Positions 10,602 through 22,100 of a stretch of 64,000 nucleotides of DNA are shown here, piece by piece. The first letter of the stretch is position 1. Each line of letters opens with the position of its first letter. Origin of the DNA: Limnanthes douglasii subsp. nivea (lineage: Eukaryota; Streptophyta; Magnoliopsida; Brassicales; Limnanthaceae); NCBI GenBank assembly GCA_036936605.1, contig JAUPFV010000005.1:192570958-192634957 (forward strand), given 5' to 3'. The notes beneath the pieces were generated by a model that saw only the letters and a list, made by a program, of their open reading frames with translations, was not told where the DNA came from and did no database searches. The position numbers and the translations under genes are program-made.

Positions 10602-12333
10602 ATGGAAACTTTAAAAGATGATTTACAAAGAGAGGAAAATAGGCTGGATGAATCATCTCTGATCCAAACTTAATCAGATATTGAGATGCGTATGAATCAG
10701 CTTTAAGACAAGATAAATGCACTAAATGAAAAATATGAACGACAAAAACAAAAAATCCACTCGATGAAGCTCAAATTCGAGGTTAGACAAGAAAATGAAA
10801 ATACTGATTTTGGAGATCAATCTGATCGGTCAGGTATCGATCAGCGAGCTAAACATGAGCATAAAAAAGTGTGCTTCGTATCTCCTAAAGAGTGTTATTC
10901 CTCTCGCAAGGGGAAAAAAGATAAGCAAAAGTATATAACCTCTAGTGATGAAGATGCAGAAAGCTCTGGTTCGGGTTTTAAAAGGTACAGGGGTTCTTCG
11001 AAAGAGGAATCAGACAAAGAGATGTTGAGGAAGCATAAAAATGAAAGCAAATCTAAAAGAGACAATGTTCCTCGTTTTACATGGTGTGAAGGAAACACTT
11101 CGAATCAGTATGTTGAGACTGATCAAAATCTATATGCTGTAATGGGTACAGATGATCAGTTTGTTCAATGTGTCGACTGGAGAAACTCTCCATTGACAAG
11201 TGAAATTCGATCTATAACGCTTCCGAAGTGTTTTGATATCACCAAAGTGGAAAAGTTTGATGGGATGCAAGATCTCGATGATAATATTGAACAATTTAAG
11301 AACTATATGATGAACTTTGAAGATGACGAGCGACTAGTGTGTCGTGCATTTTCGCAGACTTTCAAGTGAACAACTTTGAAATGGTACAATCGGATTCTGA
11401 GGGGTCCATTTTAAATTTTAGGGATTTTCACACTGCTTTTCGAAGGCAGTTTGTGGGAAGTAAAGAAATGAGAGAAAATGGAGATGCCATTATTCAGTGC
11501 AAGCAGGCACCTGGAGAGAAGTTGAAGGATTATATGAAGAAATTCATTTTGACCAAAGCTAGTTTGGACAACTGTGAAGAGAATGTGGCGATGGCAACAT
11601 TTCGCCAAGGATTATTGCTAGGGGATCTGGCCAACGAGACTACGAAGAGAAGAGCCTTAACTTGTGGAGCTTTAATGGCTCAAGTTGAGGATCAGATTAA
11701 AGTCAAGGAGTCAACTAGGGTCCACAGAGGACCGATTAGCACTCCAAAAAATTCGAATCAGGCGGCCAATAACCAAGGGAAGCCCTCGAATGGAAATGGT
11801 AATCAGCAGACAAAATAAATGAATAACAACTTGCCTTCTCGGAGTGGTGGATATTCAAATCACGCTCCATCTTACAACTATAACAGGCCAAGTCCAAATC
11901 AATGGGTTAAACCAGAGTATTATGCTGATCTGGTAGAGAATACAGTTGTGATTTGAGATAAGACCAAGAGCTTCGTAAATTTTAGGAAACCAGCTCCAAT
12001 TCATAGGCCAAAGGAGGAAAGAAACAACAATTTTTGCAGATATCACAAGGATATTGGACATGATACCAATGACAGTATTGGTATGAAAAAAAGGTTCAAA
12101 CTTTGATCGAAAATGGGAAGCTCCTGACTTATATAAAGTCGCAAGGGAGCGGTTCGAAAAATAATGTTGCATCAACTTCGAAGGCTGCGCCAGCTGAGAA
12201 TTTGATGATTTTAGATTCAAAGGTTGAACCATTTGATGCTTCTTCTAAATATGTGGAGAAGGATCCGAACAGGTTGCTTTTGATGGCAGTTGAAGAGCCT
12301 ATTGGAAAATGGGCATGTACGAGATTTATGTAA
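10602..12333 (+). pseudogene. gag of element B
   Basis: From ATG 10602 (METLKDDLQREEN) an N-terminal coiled segment with two in-frame stops leads into the long frame at 10764. That frame has a charged region (SSDEDAESSGSG) and the capsid start KVEKFDGMQDLDDNIEQFKN. A frameshift near 11365 moves to the frame ending 11818, with FRRQFVGSKEMRENGDAI, GLLLGDLANET and RALTCGALMAQVEDQIKVKE. Downstream, FCRYHKDIGHDTND (about 12035) is a Cys/His nucleic-acid-binding block typical of Tat Gag. The Gag polyprotein would form the virus-like particle that packages the element RNA. The start is supported by an aligned ATG at 23795 in element C. Confidence 0.85.
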
Positions 12334-12999
12334 ATTCTTTGAGTCGTTAGCCATTTTCGGAGGCGATTTAATGACTGATAATTCAGATAGTTCGAGGAAT
12401 AGACATGTTGTCAATCTGACAACTCAAATTGAAAGGAAGATGTCTACACATTTGTATAGAAAGAAGGCTATTCCTTTCATTTTGTTTGATGAGGATGATC
12501 TACGAGGTACAACAGGGCCACATGAAGATGTTGTGGTTATTGGAGCAGAGGTGGCTGACGTCGAAATTTGATGTATGCTTATTGACGCTGGCAGTTCTGC
12601 TAATGTCCTTTTTAGGTCAACCTATGATAGAATGAAAAATCCACCTCGGATTTCTCAGTCAGATCGGACAATTATAGGATTTACGGGTGTAACAGCTCGT
12701 GTTGTTGGGGAATTCGAAGGAGAAGTAAGCTTGGGAAAATGACCATTTAAGAAGAAGGTCCAGATACGTTTTGTGGTGGTGGACTGTCCCACAAGTTATA
12801 ATGCTATTTTGGAAGATCATGGCTTTCAAGAATGTATGGGGTTGTATCAACAGTTCATCAATGTTTCAAGTATGTGGTTGGAGATTGGATTGGGGTCGTA
12901 CGAGGCGATCAGAAGGTAGCTAGGGAATGTTATGCCACTGCACTCTGGATCCGAGGATCTAGTAGTGGGGATTTAATGCATGAATAGCAGTTAGAAGGG
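12334..12999 (+). pseudogene. aspartic protease region of element B
   Basis: Gag-protease linker with HVVNLTTQIERK and FDEDDLRGTTGPHEDVVVIG, then the retropepsin motif LIDAGSSANVLF (about 12575-12610; D-A-G in place of D-S/T-G). After that come RTIIGFTGVTARVVGEFEG and VVVDCPTSYNAIL. A stop just before the catalytic motif and another at about 12740 break the frame. The enzyme would cleave the Gag-Pol polyprotein. The equivalent in C is at 21655-22100 and in G at 35201-35790. Confidence 0.8.
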
Positions 13000-14440
13000 G
13001 TGCCCTCGGATTTGGAAGAAAGGGTTGACGATCCGAGGGAAACCCTAGGGTCTTTAACGGTAAGTGAAGAAATTGAGGAGTTTACTTTTTCAGAAGGAAG
13101 GGTGGTTCGAAATCAAACCTTATTGATCCCGCTTTTACGTCAACAACTGCTAGATTTGTTATCTCATAATTTGGATGTTTTCGCTTGGAAGACAGAGGAT
13201 GTAACATAAGTACTAATTGAGGTAATTCGTCACATCTTGGCTATTGATCCAAAAGTGAAGCCAGTTATTCAGAAAAGAAGAGCATTTTCCTCGAAAAAAG
13301 CAGAAGAAATTGTTGCCGAGGTGGATCGATTATCTAAGGTCGGACACATAAGGGAGACGCAATATCCTTTGTGGACGGCAAATCCGGTAGTGGTAAAAAA
13401 GAAGAATGGGAAATGGAGAATGTGTGTGGATTTTACAAATTTGAATCGAGCTTGTCCCAAAGATCCATTTCCTGTTCCTCGAATAGATCAGCTGATTGAT
13501 TCTACCTCAGGCAATAAAATTTTAACTTTCATGGACGCTTTTGGAGGATAAAATCAAATTCAAATGGATCCAAAAGATCAAGAATGCATAACTTTCATAA
13601 CTGATAGGGGCTTGTACTGTTATAGGGTTATGCCTTTTGGATTGAAAAATGTTGGAGCCACTTATCAGAGGTTGATGAATAATTATAGACGACATGGTGG
13701 TAGAAAATTCAAAGGATGAAGTGCATCTTGATGATTTAGATGAAGCTTTTTTGAATTTAAGGGCAATCAGGTTAAAGTTAAATCCTGAAAAATGTACCTT
13801 CGGAGTTCGGTCAGTAAAGTTCTTAGGTTTTGTCTTCAGTGAAAAAGGAATAGAAGTTGACCCAGAATAATTGAAAGCATTGATAACAATGAATTCACAT
13901 CGGTCTATCAACGAAGTGCCAATTCTGATAGGAAGGTTGGTAGCACTTAATCAATTTATTTCTAGATTTTCTAACAAATGCTTTCCTTTCTTTCAAGCTT
14001 TACGAGTCACAAATATAAAAAATTTGTTATCATCACCAGAAATATTGTCAAAACCTCGAAATTGGGAGAAACTCTTTTTGTACATTGCAGTACCAGATTT
14101 TGCACTAAGTGCAGTGTTAATCAGTGAAGAGTCATTAGTTCCGAAGCCGGTGTACTACATCAGTAAACGTTTAGTGGCAGCAGAAAAGAGATATTTGAAA
14201 TTAGAAAAATTGGCATTAACACTGGTGATTGCTGCTAGGAAGATACATCCATATGTTCAAGCTCACACTATTGAAGTCCGAACTTCATTTCCTTTGAAAA
14301 ATGTTTTACAATGACCTGACATTTCGGAGAGAATGACCAAGTGATCAGTGGAGTTGGGGTACTATGATATTTAGTTTACACCTCGAACAACAATAAAGGC
14401 GCAAGCATTGGCAGATTTTTTTTTGTTGAATTCCATTCGA
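13000..14440 (+). pseudogene. reverse transcriptase and RNase H of element B
   Basis: The frame at 13000 holds the pre-RT linker (FAWKTEDV). After a stop at 13207, RT fingers follow: PVIQKRRAFSSKKAEEI, GHIRETQYPLW, VVVKKKNGKWRMCVDFTNLN, then FMDA with the first catalytic Asp. After a stop comes YRVMPFGLKNVGATYQRLMN. A deletion of about 30 bases removes the segment before the catalytic pair, IIDDMVV (13688-13693 code for DD). EKCTFGVRSVKFLGF follows, then RNase H (13871-14314) with FLYIAVPDFALSAVL, YYISKRLVAAEKRYLKLEKL and ALTLVIAARK. It has at least four stops or shifts. It would copy element RNA into cDNA. Confidence 0.88.
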
Positions 14441-14880
14441 GCAGATCGAATGTAGAAGAAAGTAAAGAAGAAGTACCAGTAAATTCGAGGTGGGCTGTTC
14501 GAACATATAGAGGATCTAATGTTCTAGGGTGCAGTGTCGGGGTTTAGTTAATAGCTCCAACTGGAGAGACGATGATTCAATCTATTAAATTTGGTTTTCA
14601 TGTTTCAAACAATGAAGCTTAATACGAAGCTTCTTTGGCAGGTTTAAGATTGGAAAAATTTTATGGAGCAACTTCAGTACGCTTGGAAACGGATTCTCAG
14701 TTGTTAGCAAATCAGGTCTCCGGATTTTCCGAAGCAAGAAAGGATCGTTTGATTTTATATCTTTGGGAACTTCGGAATTTAATGCTTCTGTTTGACAATG
14801 TTGTTGTAGAATATATTGGTCGAGGGAGTAACATGGTGGCTGATTCTTTAGCAAATATCGCTTACAAGGAGGAATATCCG
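14441..14880 (+). pseudogene. second RNase H-like domain of element B
   Basis: Tat elements carry an additional RNase H-like (archaeal-type) domain after the Ty3 RNase H. Here it includes RWAVRTYRGSNVLG, VSNNEA, a stop where the acidic residue should be (about 14621, TAA in place of GAA), then YEASLAGLRLEKF, LETDSQLLANQVSGF and GRGSNMVADSLANIA. The two later Asp residues are kept and the first acidic position is lost. It runs directly into the integrase frame. Confidence 0.75.
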
Positions 14881-16181
14881 TGGATTTTGTTACAAGAAAA
14901 TCCTTCAATTGTTACTCAGCCTAATCAGTGCGAATGCATAAAGGAATTCTTTACTACAGATGAAATAATCCGAAGAGATTGGCGAGCATATATTCTTAGT
15001 TTTTTTACTCAAGGAACATTACCAGATGATTCGAGGTTGGCCAAAATATTGAGAGGTAAAACCTTGAGATATATAGTGTTAGATGGAATATTGTATAAAA
15101 AGGCATTGAGCATGCCATTATTACGATATTTAGGCAAGCAAGAATCACAAGAGGTGTTATCAGAATTGCATGATAGTGAATGGTCAGCTCATTGCGGGTT
15201 TAAAGCTCTATCACAACGAGTTTTACTTGCAGGGTTCTATTGGTCTACAATCATGAATGATGCTAAGAATTTAGTTCGAACTTGTGATACTTGTCAGAGA
15301 TTTGCTAATTCTATTCACAGGCCAGCGGTGCCACTTATGTCTATAACTGAGGCGGTATTAATTGATAGATGGGGGATTGATCTGGTGGGTCCTTTGCTGA
15401 TGGCTTATGGAGGAAGACATATGATAATTGTAGCGGTGGATTATTTTACAAAGTGGGCCGAGGCAGAGTCGCTATCAGTGACAAAGGAAAATAATGTGAT
15501 CAAGTTTACCATGAATAGAATTTGTTGTCATTTTGGAGTTCCTCGGAGGATTACAACAGATCATAGCCCTCAGTTTAATAACAAAGAGATGGTTTCATTT
15601 TGCACGTCGAAAGGAATTCAAAAATATTTTTCGACGCCTTTTCATCCTCAAGCTAATGGACAAGTGGAGGTAACAAACATTACAATTTTAGATGGCTTGA
15701 AGAAGAATTTGACGGGGGCAGCAGGAAAATGGCCAAACTATTTGCAAGAGGTGCTTTGGGCTTATCGAACAACTCCTAGAGAGGCTACAAAATAGACTCC
15801 TTTTGCTTTGGCATACATAATGGATGCAGTTAACCCCATAAATCTACGATGTCATCTTTTAGGATAAACCAATATTCTGAAAGATCCAATAATGAAGTTA
15901 GTAGGGAAAATTTAGAATTGATTGAGGATAAAAGAGTTCGAGATCATTTAAATGTAATCCATTATCAAACTTTTATGAGGAATAGATATGATTTGAATGT
16001 AAAGAGAAGAGAATTCAAACAAGGTGATAAGGTGTTGAGAAAAGTATTCCTGCACACAAAGGAGAAAAGCCTTGGAAAAATGGCTCCGAACTGGGAAGGG
16101 CCATATATAGTTGTTGAAAGGATAAAGCCAGGGTCTTATCATCTTTGTGATTTCAAAGGGAGGATGCTTCAACATCCATAG
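14881..16181 (+). pseudogene. integrase of element B
   Basis: The most intact integrase here. The zinc-binding part has LSELHDSEWSAHCGF and CDTCQRF. The core has GIDLVGPLLMAYGG (first Asp), AVDYFTKWAEAE, RRITTDHSPQF (second Asp) and HPQANGQVEVTN (Glu), so the DDE triad is retained. LWAYRTTPREATK is followed by a stop at 15793. The C-terminal domain is in the frame from 15849, with FKQGDKVLRKVFLH, NWEGPYIVVERIKPGSYHL and a stop at 16179. It would insert cDNA into the host genome. Two breaks make it a pseudogene. Confidence 0.9.
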
Positions 16182-16733
16182 AATATACAACACTTGAAGC
16201 TTTATTGGGAATATATTTCTCTTTGTATTTTGGAATTTTCACTTTCAAATGGCGCACTCTTTCCTGCTCTGTTGGCCCATGAAGGTTTTAACGAGCTGCT
16301 GTGACATATTCAATATTATCAATAAAATTCGTTTTTGGCCAATGGTTGTTTATAAATGTTTGAATAAAACTATCTTAACAACTTATCAAAGAATGATCAT
16401 CTTTGAGGTTGGTTAAGAGTAGAATGTTCTAAAGTGTTTATAACACTTTTCGAAGAAACAACTATGTTTGATAAAGACATTATAGTTTTTGCGAAGTGCA
16501 ACGCTTAATAATGCACTGTATTTTTTCAAAGTGCAACCATGTTCACCAACTTCACTAAGGTAATATATGTTGAAAGTTCAAAGTACTTATCATAATTATT
16601 TTAAAATCTTAGAATCATATTATATATGAAGAGAATAAAAATAACAAGTAAGGAAACCATTTGTCAATTACATTAATTCTTTGAAGTTCAAAAAGCAAAT
16701 TTCTAATCTAACAAATACAAAAAGGTAATAAAT
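16182..16733 (+). other. spacer between integrase and aORF of element B
   Basis: This contains the conserved post-integrase motif at 16251-16300 (GGCGCACTCTTTCCTGCTC, then GAAGGTTTTAACGAGCTGC). After it lie degenerate repeats around 16430-16560 (AAGTGCAAC/AAGTGTTT words), the counterpart of the 36-bp array in element C. No coding sequence is seen. Confidence 0.6.
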
Positions 16734-19700
16734 TTATTCACACGATTCATCCTCCTCGGATGATTCTTCCTCTGAAGATGATGAGTTGAGGATAGGATCG
16801 AACGCTTCAATTGGACGCTTTTCGATGAGAATTTCGTTCCAAAAACTTGTGAGGTTAATCTTCAGATAAGTAGCATGAAGTTCTCGGAGAAGAGTGATGG
16901 CTGTTTCTTCTTTCCCATTGGTAAACATCCAACATGTCTTTTGAAAATTCAGTTTCGGCAGCAGCAACAGCAGCAAGTTTTTCCAATTCAAAATCTTTTT
17001 TCAATTAAGTTATTTCATCGGTCAACTCTTTATTTTTTTCCTCGTAAAGGGTAAGAGAGTTTTGGAGGCCTTTGGATTTGAATATTTCAGCAGTCAGTTC
17101 ATTACTATGATCAATTTTGAGCTTATTCATATTTTTTCACGAGAAGACTTCAGCGATTTTTCAATATGTGTTGTTCGCAGATGATTTTTAATGAAGAGAA
17201 CGCCTCGAATAAGCTCAGACCTTGCTAATTCATACATATGATATTTCTCGACCATTTTGCGTTGAAAATCTTCCCTTAGTTTTTTCTCATCTTCAGCAAG
17301 ACCTTTGTAGCGGACCACGTCTTTGGCCATTTTTTCAGGTGGTTTTGAGAAGCTTCGACTTGGGAAGCAAGTGATTTTGCTGCAGCATCGAGACCGGTAA
17401 ATGGTTAAAGTACGGTAGAGATCGCAGGATTAGGTGGAGGATGAGGAAATTCTGAGGTACTTGGATGAGGAATCATATCTAAAGTTGTGGTTGGTGCAGA
17501 GGGACAAATAATTTCTGGAGAAGCTTCGACAGTTGTTGGTCTCCCAAAATTGATCATATAATTTTGAATGTCTTGAAGAACAGGATCGTCTTCTCCAATA
17601 AGCTCTTGTGTATTGTTAAAATTGATGAAACTGTCAGGATGGAAGTTTCACCATTTTGATTTTCATCATTACCATTGTCTTTGATGATTATCAAGGTGTT
17701 GTCATTGGCTGTTTGCTCATCGACTGAACAGTTTTGTTGATTTCCAACAGTAGTGATCTCCTTTTCATCGACTAGTGTATACACGATGATTTTTGCTTGT
17801 TTTTTTCTTTCCATAGGGACCGTAAAAAGCTTTCTTTTTCTTCGAAGATGGTTCTTGATCTTTCCCTTCTTCGGTGGGTGAAAGAGTCTACTCTCTTGCT
17901 TTTCCTTTTCTAGGCTTTGGTTTTGATGGAGTTGAAGGGCTAGCACTAGATGTACTAGTAGTCCTTTTATTTTTTCTTTTCTTTGTTAGCTTTTTCTTTT
18001 TTCTTTTTTTGTAAATGACTTTCTGACCTATTCAGAATAGGGAGGAAGACTTTGCAGTCAGGATGAACTAACCTTTTGCAGGCTATTATGGGATTGGGCT
18101 CTGGCATTAAATTTCGAGGTGGCAAGGCTCCTTCGGTGATTGGAAACAGGTGGCTATTAAGGAAGTTGATTGGTTGGAAGGCGGTATGGAAAGTATTATT
18201 TCACTATTTCTTAGCCCAAACGACAAGTTTCTTGAAAAAATCTTTAGCAGCTGGTCGACGAACTGAATATTGCCTCAAAATTTCTGGAATAATTATGCAA
18301 GGATTATTAAAGAAGGAAAAATAAAATAGGTGAAATTTATTTCAAAATGTATAATTTTTGAAGTACTTATGGTTGCTTCTCAGATTTAACTTTGATGGGT
18401 TGACATCAGAAATCTCCTTGCCGTTCTCCCATGCTAATGAGATGAAGATGAACTTTTGCTTCCAGAATTTATCAGTTTCTAAGAGATCATCCATGATTTT
18501 TAGGTCATCCACCAGAGTGAGGTAATAGAAGGACAGCTTCAGACCTTTCGATAATTGATTCAAGAAGATGAAATCCTTGATACTGACTGGAATCTTGGAT
18601 AATCGAGATGCCATTATCACTGACATAAGAGTGAAACATTGATTTGGTGTCACTTGAGTATGGCGTAAGTTGAGAAGTTCGAAGTATTCCACGATCATAG
18701 GATCCAGTAGAAACCGAAGACCCCAATTGATGATTTTGGGGTAAACTACTAACTCGTCGTCTTTGCAGTCTAAGGGAGTTTCTCCTTCTTTAGGAAGTAG
18801 AGGTGTTGTGTTTTCTCCCATTCCCCATTGCTTTTTAAATCCGAAGCCTGACTATCTTTATAATATATGTATGGAACCTTTTTCAATTGAATGATGTATT
18901 TAGCCTCGAGATCCCTTAAATTTCTGCCAATTGTAGCTCTTTCTTCGCCAGAAACAAAGCTAGTTTCTTTCTTTTTCCGAGGGTTACGGGCATTTTCTGA
19001 TTCCCTGTCATCGAATTCAGCTTCATAATCTGTTCTGGTAGCCTCATAATCAGCTTCATTGGTTCTTGATGTTTCTTCTCTAGATTGGGAAGGATTTTGT
19101 TGAGCCAATGGGTCCACAATTTCTTTTGAAGGATTATTTTCTTGAGGAACTTCCTCGGTTATTTCTCTCTGAAGATAAGCTTCAGGATCTGGGTTGAAGG
19201 GGGGAGGAGTTGGAATGATTTCTGAATCGTCTCCCATGGCTATAAAAGTTCTTCGTTTTCTGATTGATGAAAGATGATTCGAAGATGGAGTATTTTTTTT
19301 TGAAGAAGATTCTCCAATAATCAAAGGAGAAAATTTGATTTGAGAAGAATAGACTCGAGGTGTTTTAGGATTTAGAACTTTGGAAGAAGGATGTTCTTCG
19401 GTTATCGGAGAAGGAGAGAAAACAAGAATTTTGGTTGGATCGAAATTACCGTAGTGAGTTGTTTTGGTGGTTGTTCCAACAAGAGCGTTATTGATTAATC
19501 ATGCAGCTTTATATTCCTCCTCTCTTTGGGTAATACAAAAGTAGTCGTACGATCCGAAGACTAAGTTGTTATCAGGTACTGAAGAATTTGCTTTTTTGGG
19601 TATCTTAGTCTTGGATTTTCTGTTTTTAAGTTTTTTTCTCATAAAACGGATAAAGATTGAACGGATAAGATGAATATTGATCGGAATTCTTGGTTTTTCT

Positions 19701-19765
19701 GATGAAGATACTGGAAAAGATAAAGAACGCGATGAAGGTAGCCAAGTGTTTGAATTCTCTCTCAA
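16734..19765 (-). pseudogene. antisense extra ORF (aORF) of element B
   Basis: The reading frame runs opposite to the element from about 19765 to 16734. Its N-terminus has SYDYFCITQREEEYKAA (about 19510) and NNALVG, then RKRRTFIAMGDDSEI in a 184-codon frame (19324-18770) with an acidic, Pro-rich stretch. A frameshift leads to the globular domain 18821-18342: NWGLRFLLDPMIVEYFELL, SRLSKIPVSIKDF, AWENGKEISDVNPSKLNL. A decayed middle (18330-18040) and a Lys-rich stretch (17946-17554) follow, then coiled coil (17330-17127) and a C-terminal block LLRELHATYLK with a Glu/Ser tail ending 16734. It matches the C copy block for block. The function is unknown. Confidence 0.8.
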
Positions 19766-20249
19766 GTGATTTATGTTGTGAGAATGAAAAGTGAGGCTAC
19801 TATTAAATTTATAGAAAGATGGGAAGGTGTGTAAAGTGGAAAGGACCCTGATGGTGACAGTGCATAATACAAAGCAGCGAGATGATTAAGAGTTCGACAT
19901 CTGTCAGACTAGGCATCTAGCTATGGGTCTAGAAGTTATATAGTCATGATGGATTTGAACGGTAGTATGAAACGGTTACATTTGTGTACACTTTTGATAA
20001 ATGACGATGTTTATATTTTGAAGTTGTACTTCCATAATAATTCGAGGAGAATAATTGGCTTCGAAATGACATTTGTTTTTGGGTGCTTCGAATTTACATC
20101 TATTTTTGGCTGCTTCGAATTGACCAAAGTTTTTGGTTTCGAATTTACATTTTCTTATTGATTTTTGGGCTTTAAGCTTGTATCACAACAACTGATACGA
20201 CATATGGAGGAATTCAAAGACATTTTAGTTCTCATTCATTTACTAACAT
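19766..20249 (+). other. 3' UTR of element B
   Basis: Non-coding. It contains three or four short imperfect repeats of about 30 bp with GCTTCGAATT and TTTTTGG words at about 20056-20160. It ends at the polypurine tract AAGAACTAAGGGGGATAC (20250-20267), which abuts the 3' LTR. Confidence 0.6.
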
Positions 20250-20267
20250 AAGAACTAAGGGGGATAC
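20250..20267 (+). promoter_or_regulatory. polypurine tract of element B
   Basis: AAGAACTAAGGGGGATAC lies immediately 5' of the 3' LTR and matches the tracts of A and C. Confidence 0.85.
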
Positions 20268-20628
20268 TGATATGGAAGTATGATTCTAAGGACTAAATTG
20301 TAAATAATGTAAATTTAAGGTAAATAATGTAAGTTTAGTCCTTAAACTATAAATAATGTAAGTTTTATAAAACATTTGTGACTATGTATTATTGTTAAGG
20401 ACTAAAGAGCAATTTGTCCTCTTTTGTAACAAATTTTACTTTAAGGCTAAGTCTTGGCTCCTCTATATAAAGGGCAAGGCTTACCTAATAAATGGGTTGA
20501 ACACTTTTTCTACTGAACTCAGTTGTACTTAGATTTTCTCTCTCTAAAAACTCTCTCTCTCTCTATTTCTCTTTCTCTCTCTAGAATTCGCTTATAATAA
20601 TTTTCTAAGACAAAATCTAAAGTCACCA
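20268..20628 (+). repeat. 3' LTR of element B
   Basis: It matches 10110-10469, begins TGATATGGAAGTATG and ends AGTCACCA, followed by the TTGGT duplication. A CT-rich run at about 20540-20582 has expanded relative to the 5' copy. Confidence 0.92.
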
Positions 20629-21654
20629 TTGGTCACTTCCACTTGACCATTCACTTGAGGATGGAAAGGTGTAGAAAAAGACAATGTTATTCCATTCGAA
20701 GCAAAAAAAAGGTCATTTCTCTATTGTTGAATTGTGGACCATTATTGGTGAGATTTATTTTAAGCTGAGGGTAATTTTGTCAAGTATTTTGGAAATTTTT
20801 GAGAGTATTAAATGTTTTGGTGTTTTGTAGTGAGAGATTTGAGCTGCCTGGTTGTATTAAATGTTCATTGCCCTCATTAATGAAATTAGTTGGGGTATAT
20901 ATACCCTTAATTATGGACCCATGGGCTTTCGGGTCGAATTATGAAACTCGGTCAAGTTTAAGGACCCATTTACTGAAAGCTAATTAGCACCTAGCTTAGT
21001 CAAAAGTTGTTTAGTTATTTTATAGTTTTGTCCTGTCCGGATAGTGCAGTGGGCAGTGTTTGTCCGAATTTCCCTTGTTCGGATATCTCAGTAAGTAGTG
21101 GTGGATTTATCCGGAGTCATCAATTATCCATAGTGATTTTCCGAGACACTCTAAAGCGGCAACAAATATTTTTCATTATGAACTTAGTGACATCCTTAGC
21201 CTTTGTCCTAGATAATGGTTCAGCCTCAACCCACTTTGAAAAATAATCAATCGCTACTATAATCATCTGATGCCCTCCAAAAGCCATAGGTAATGGTCTA
21301 CCAAATATGTTTCCCATCTTTCAAAAGGAATAGCTTCGGATACAAAAATTAGCGGTACCGCTGGTCTATGAATAGAATTGGAAAATCGTTGACAAGTATC
21401 ACAACTCGAACTAAAACTTTAACATCATTCATAATTGAATGCCAATAATACGCTGCTAACAAAACTCAACATGTCAAAGACTTGAAATCACAGTGTGCTG
21501 AACCTTCACCATCATGCAACTCAGATAAAATATCTTGAGATTCTTTCTTACCCAAACAACGCAACAATAACCTACTCAAAGATTTCTTGTATAACACCCA
21601 TCCAACACAACATAACCATGAGATATATACCGTAATTTCTTAGCTAATTATACT
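20629..21654 (-). pseudogene. integrase N-terminal and core, element C (split)
   Basis: Read on the minus strand from 21654: LDGVLYKKSL, LSELHDGEGSAHCDFKSL (zinc-binding region), MAFGGHQMIIVAIDYFSKWV, CCRFRVSRKITMDN. A solo LTR then interrupts (20746-21122), and the gene resumes at NGPQF and STPFHPQVNGQVEVTN up to the insertion point of element B. The codons for DNGPQF rejoin exactly once the solo LTR and one ATTAT copy are removed. The upstream border near 21655 is a deletion joining protease to integrase. The gene continues at 9569-10109. Confidence 0.85.
20746..21122 (-). mobile_element. Solo LTR of the element A family
   Basis: A 377-bp TG...CA segment on the plus strand (TGGTGAGATT to GAGTCATCA), flanked by perfect ATTAT repeats (20741-20745 and 21123-21127) and sitting inside integrase codons. 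It is related to the 3' LTR of element A (4891-5265) in reverse orientation and shares the TATA core GGTATATATACC. A solo LTR arises when recombination between two LTRs removes the element body. Confidence 0.85.
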
Positions 21655-22100
21655 TACTTCAAACAATGATGAACACTGGATACAACTGCATACATCTTCG
21701 AAATCCAAGATCTCCCAAGAATAGCATTATAGGTTGTCGGACAATCCACCACCATGAATAAAACTTGAACTTTTTTAAAAGGCCATTTTCCAAACACAAT
21801 ATACCCTCGAATTCTCCAATTACCTGAGTTGTCACATCTATAAACCCAATTATAATACGGTCTGATTGCCAGATTCGATGTGGATTACACATCCTATCGT
21901 ATGTTGGCTTGAACAAAACATTCGTAGAGCTTCATATATCTATTAAAACACGTCAGTTTCGAATCCCAGCTATTTATACTCCAATAACCACTGCGTCGTC
22001 ATGAAGACCTGCAGTGCTTCTCAAATCATCTTCATCGAAAAGAATAAAAGGAATTTAAGTAGTTAAACTTACAACATGCCTTTTACTGGAGCTATTAGTG
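21655..22100 (-). pseudogene. aspartic protease of element C
   Basis: Decayed retropepsin on the minus strand: SSTNVLFKPTYDRM (21900-21950), SDRIIIGFIDVTTQVIGEFEG, VVDCPTTYNAILGRSWISKM, VHHCLK. The catalytic Asp codon region is damaged. Immediately downstream the sequence jumps to the pre-integrase linker (AKKLRYISHGYVV), so RT, RNase H and the second RNase H are missing. Confidence 0.75.

Larger units (their letters stand above)
10110..20628 (+). mobile_element. Complete but degenerate Tat-type Ty3/gypsy element B
   Basis: This 10.5-kb LTR retrotransposon has every structural mark: 5' LTR 10110-10469, primer site 10473-10490, gag, protease, RT/RNase H, a second RNase H-like domain, integrase, antisense ORF 16734-19765, polypurine tract just before 20268 and 3' LTR 20268-20628. 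It is flanked by perfect TTGGT duplications (10105-10109 and 20629-20633) inside the integrase of element C. It is the most complete element in the window. All ORFs contain stops or frameshifts, so it is a fossil. Confidence 0.93.
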
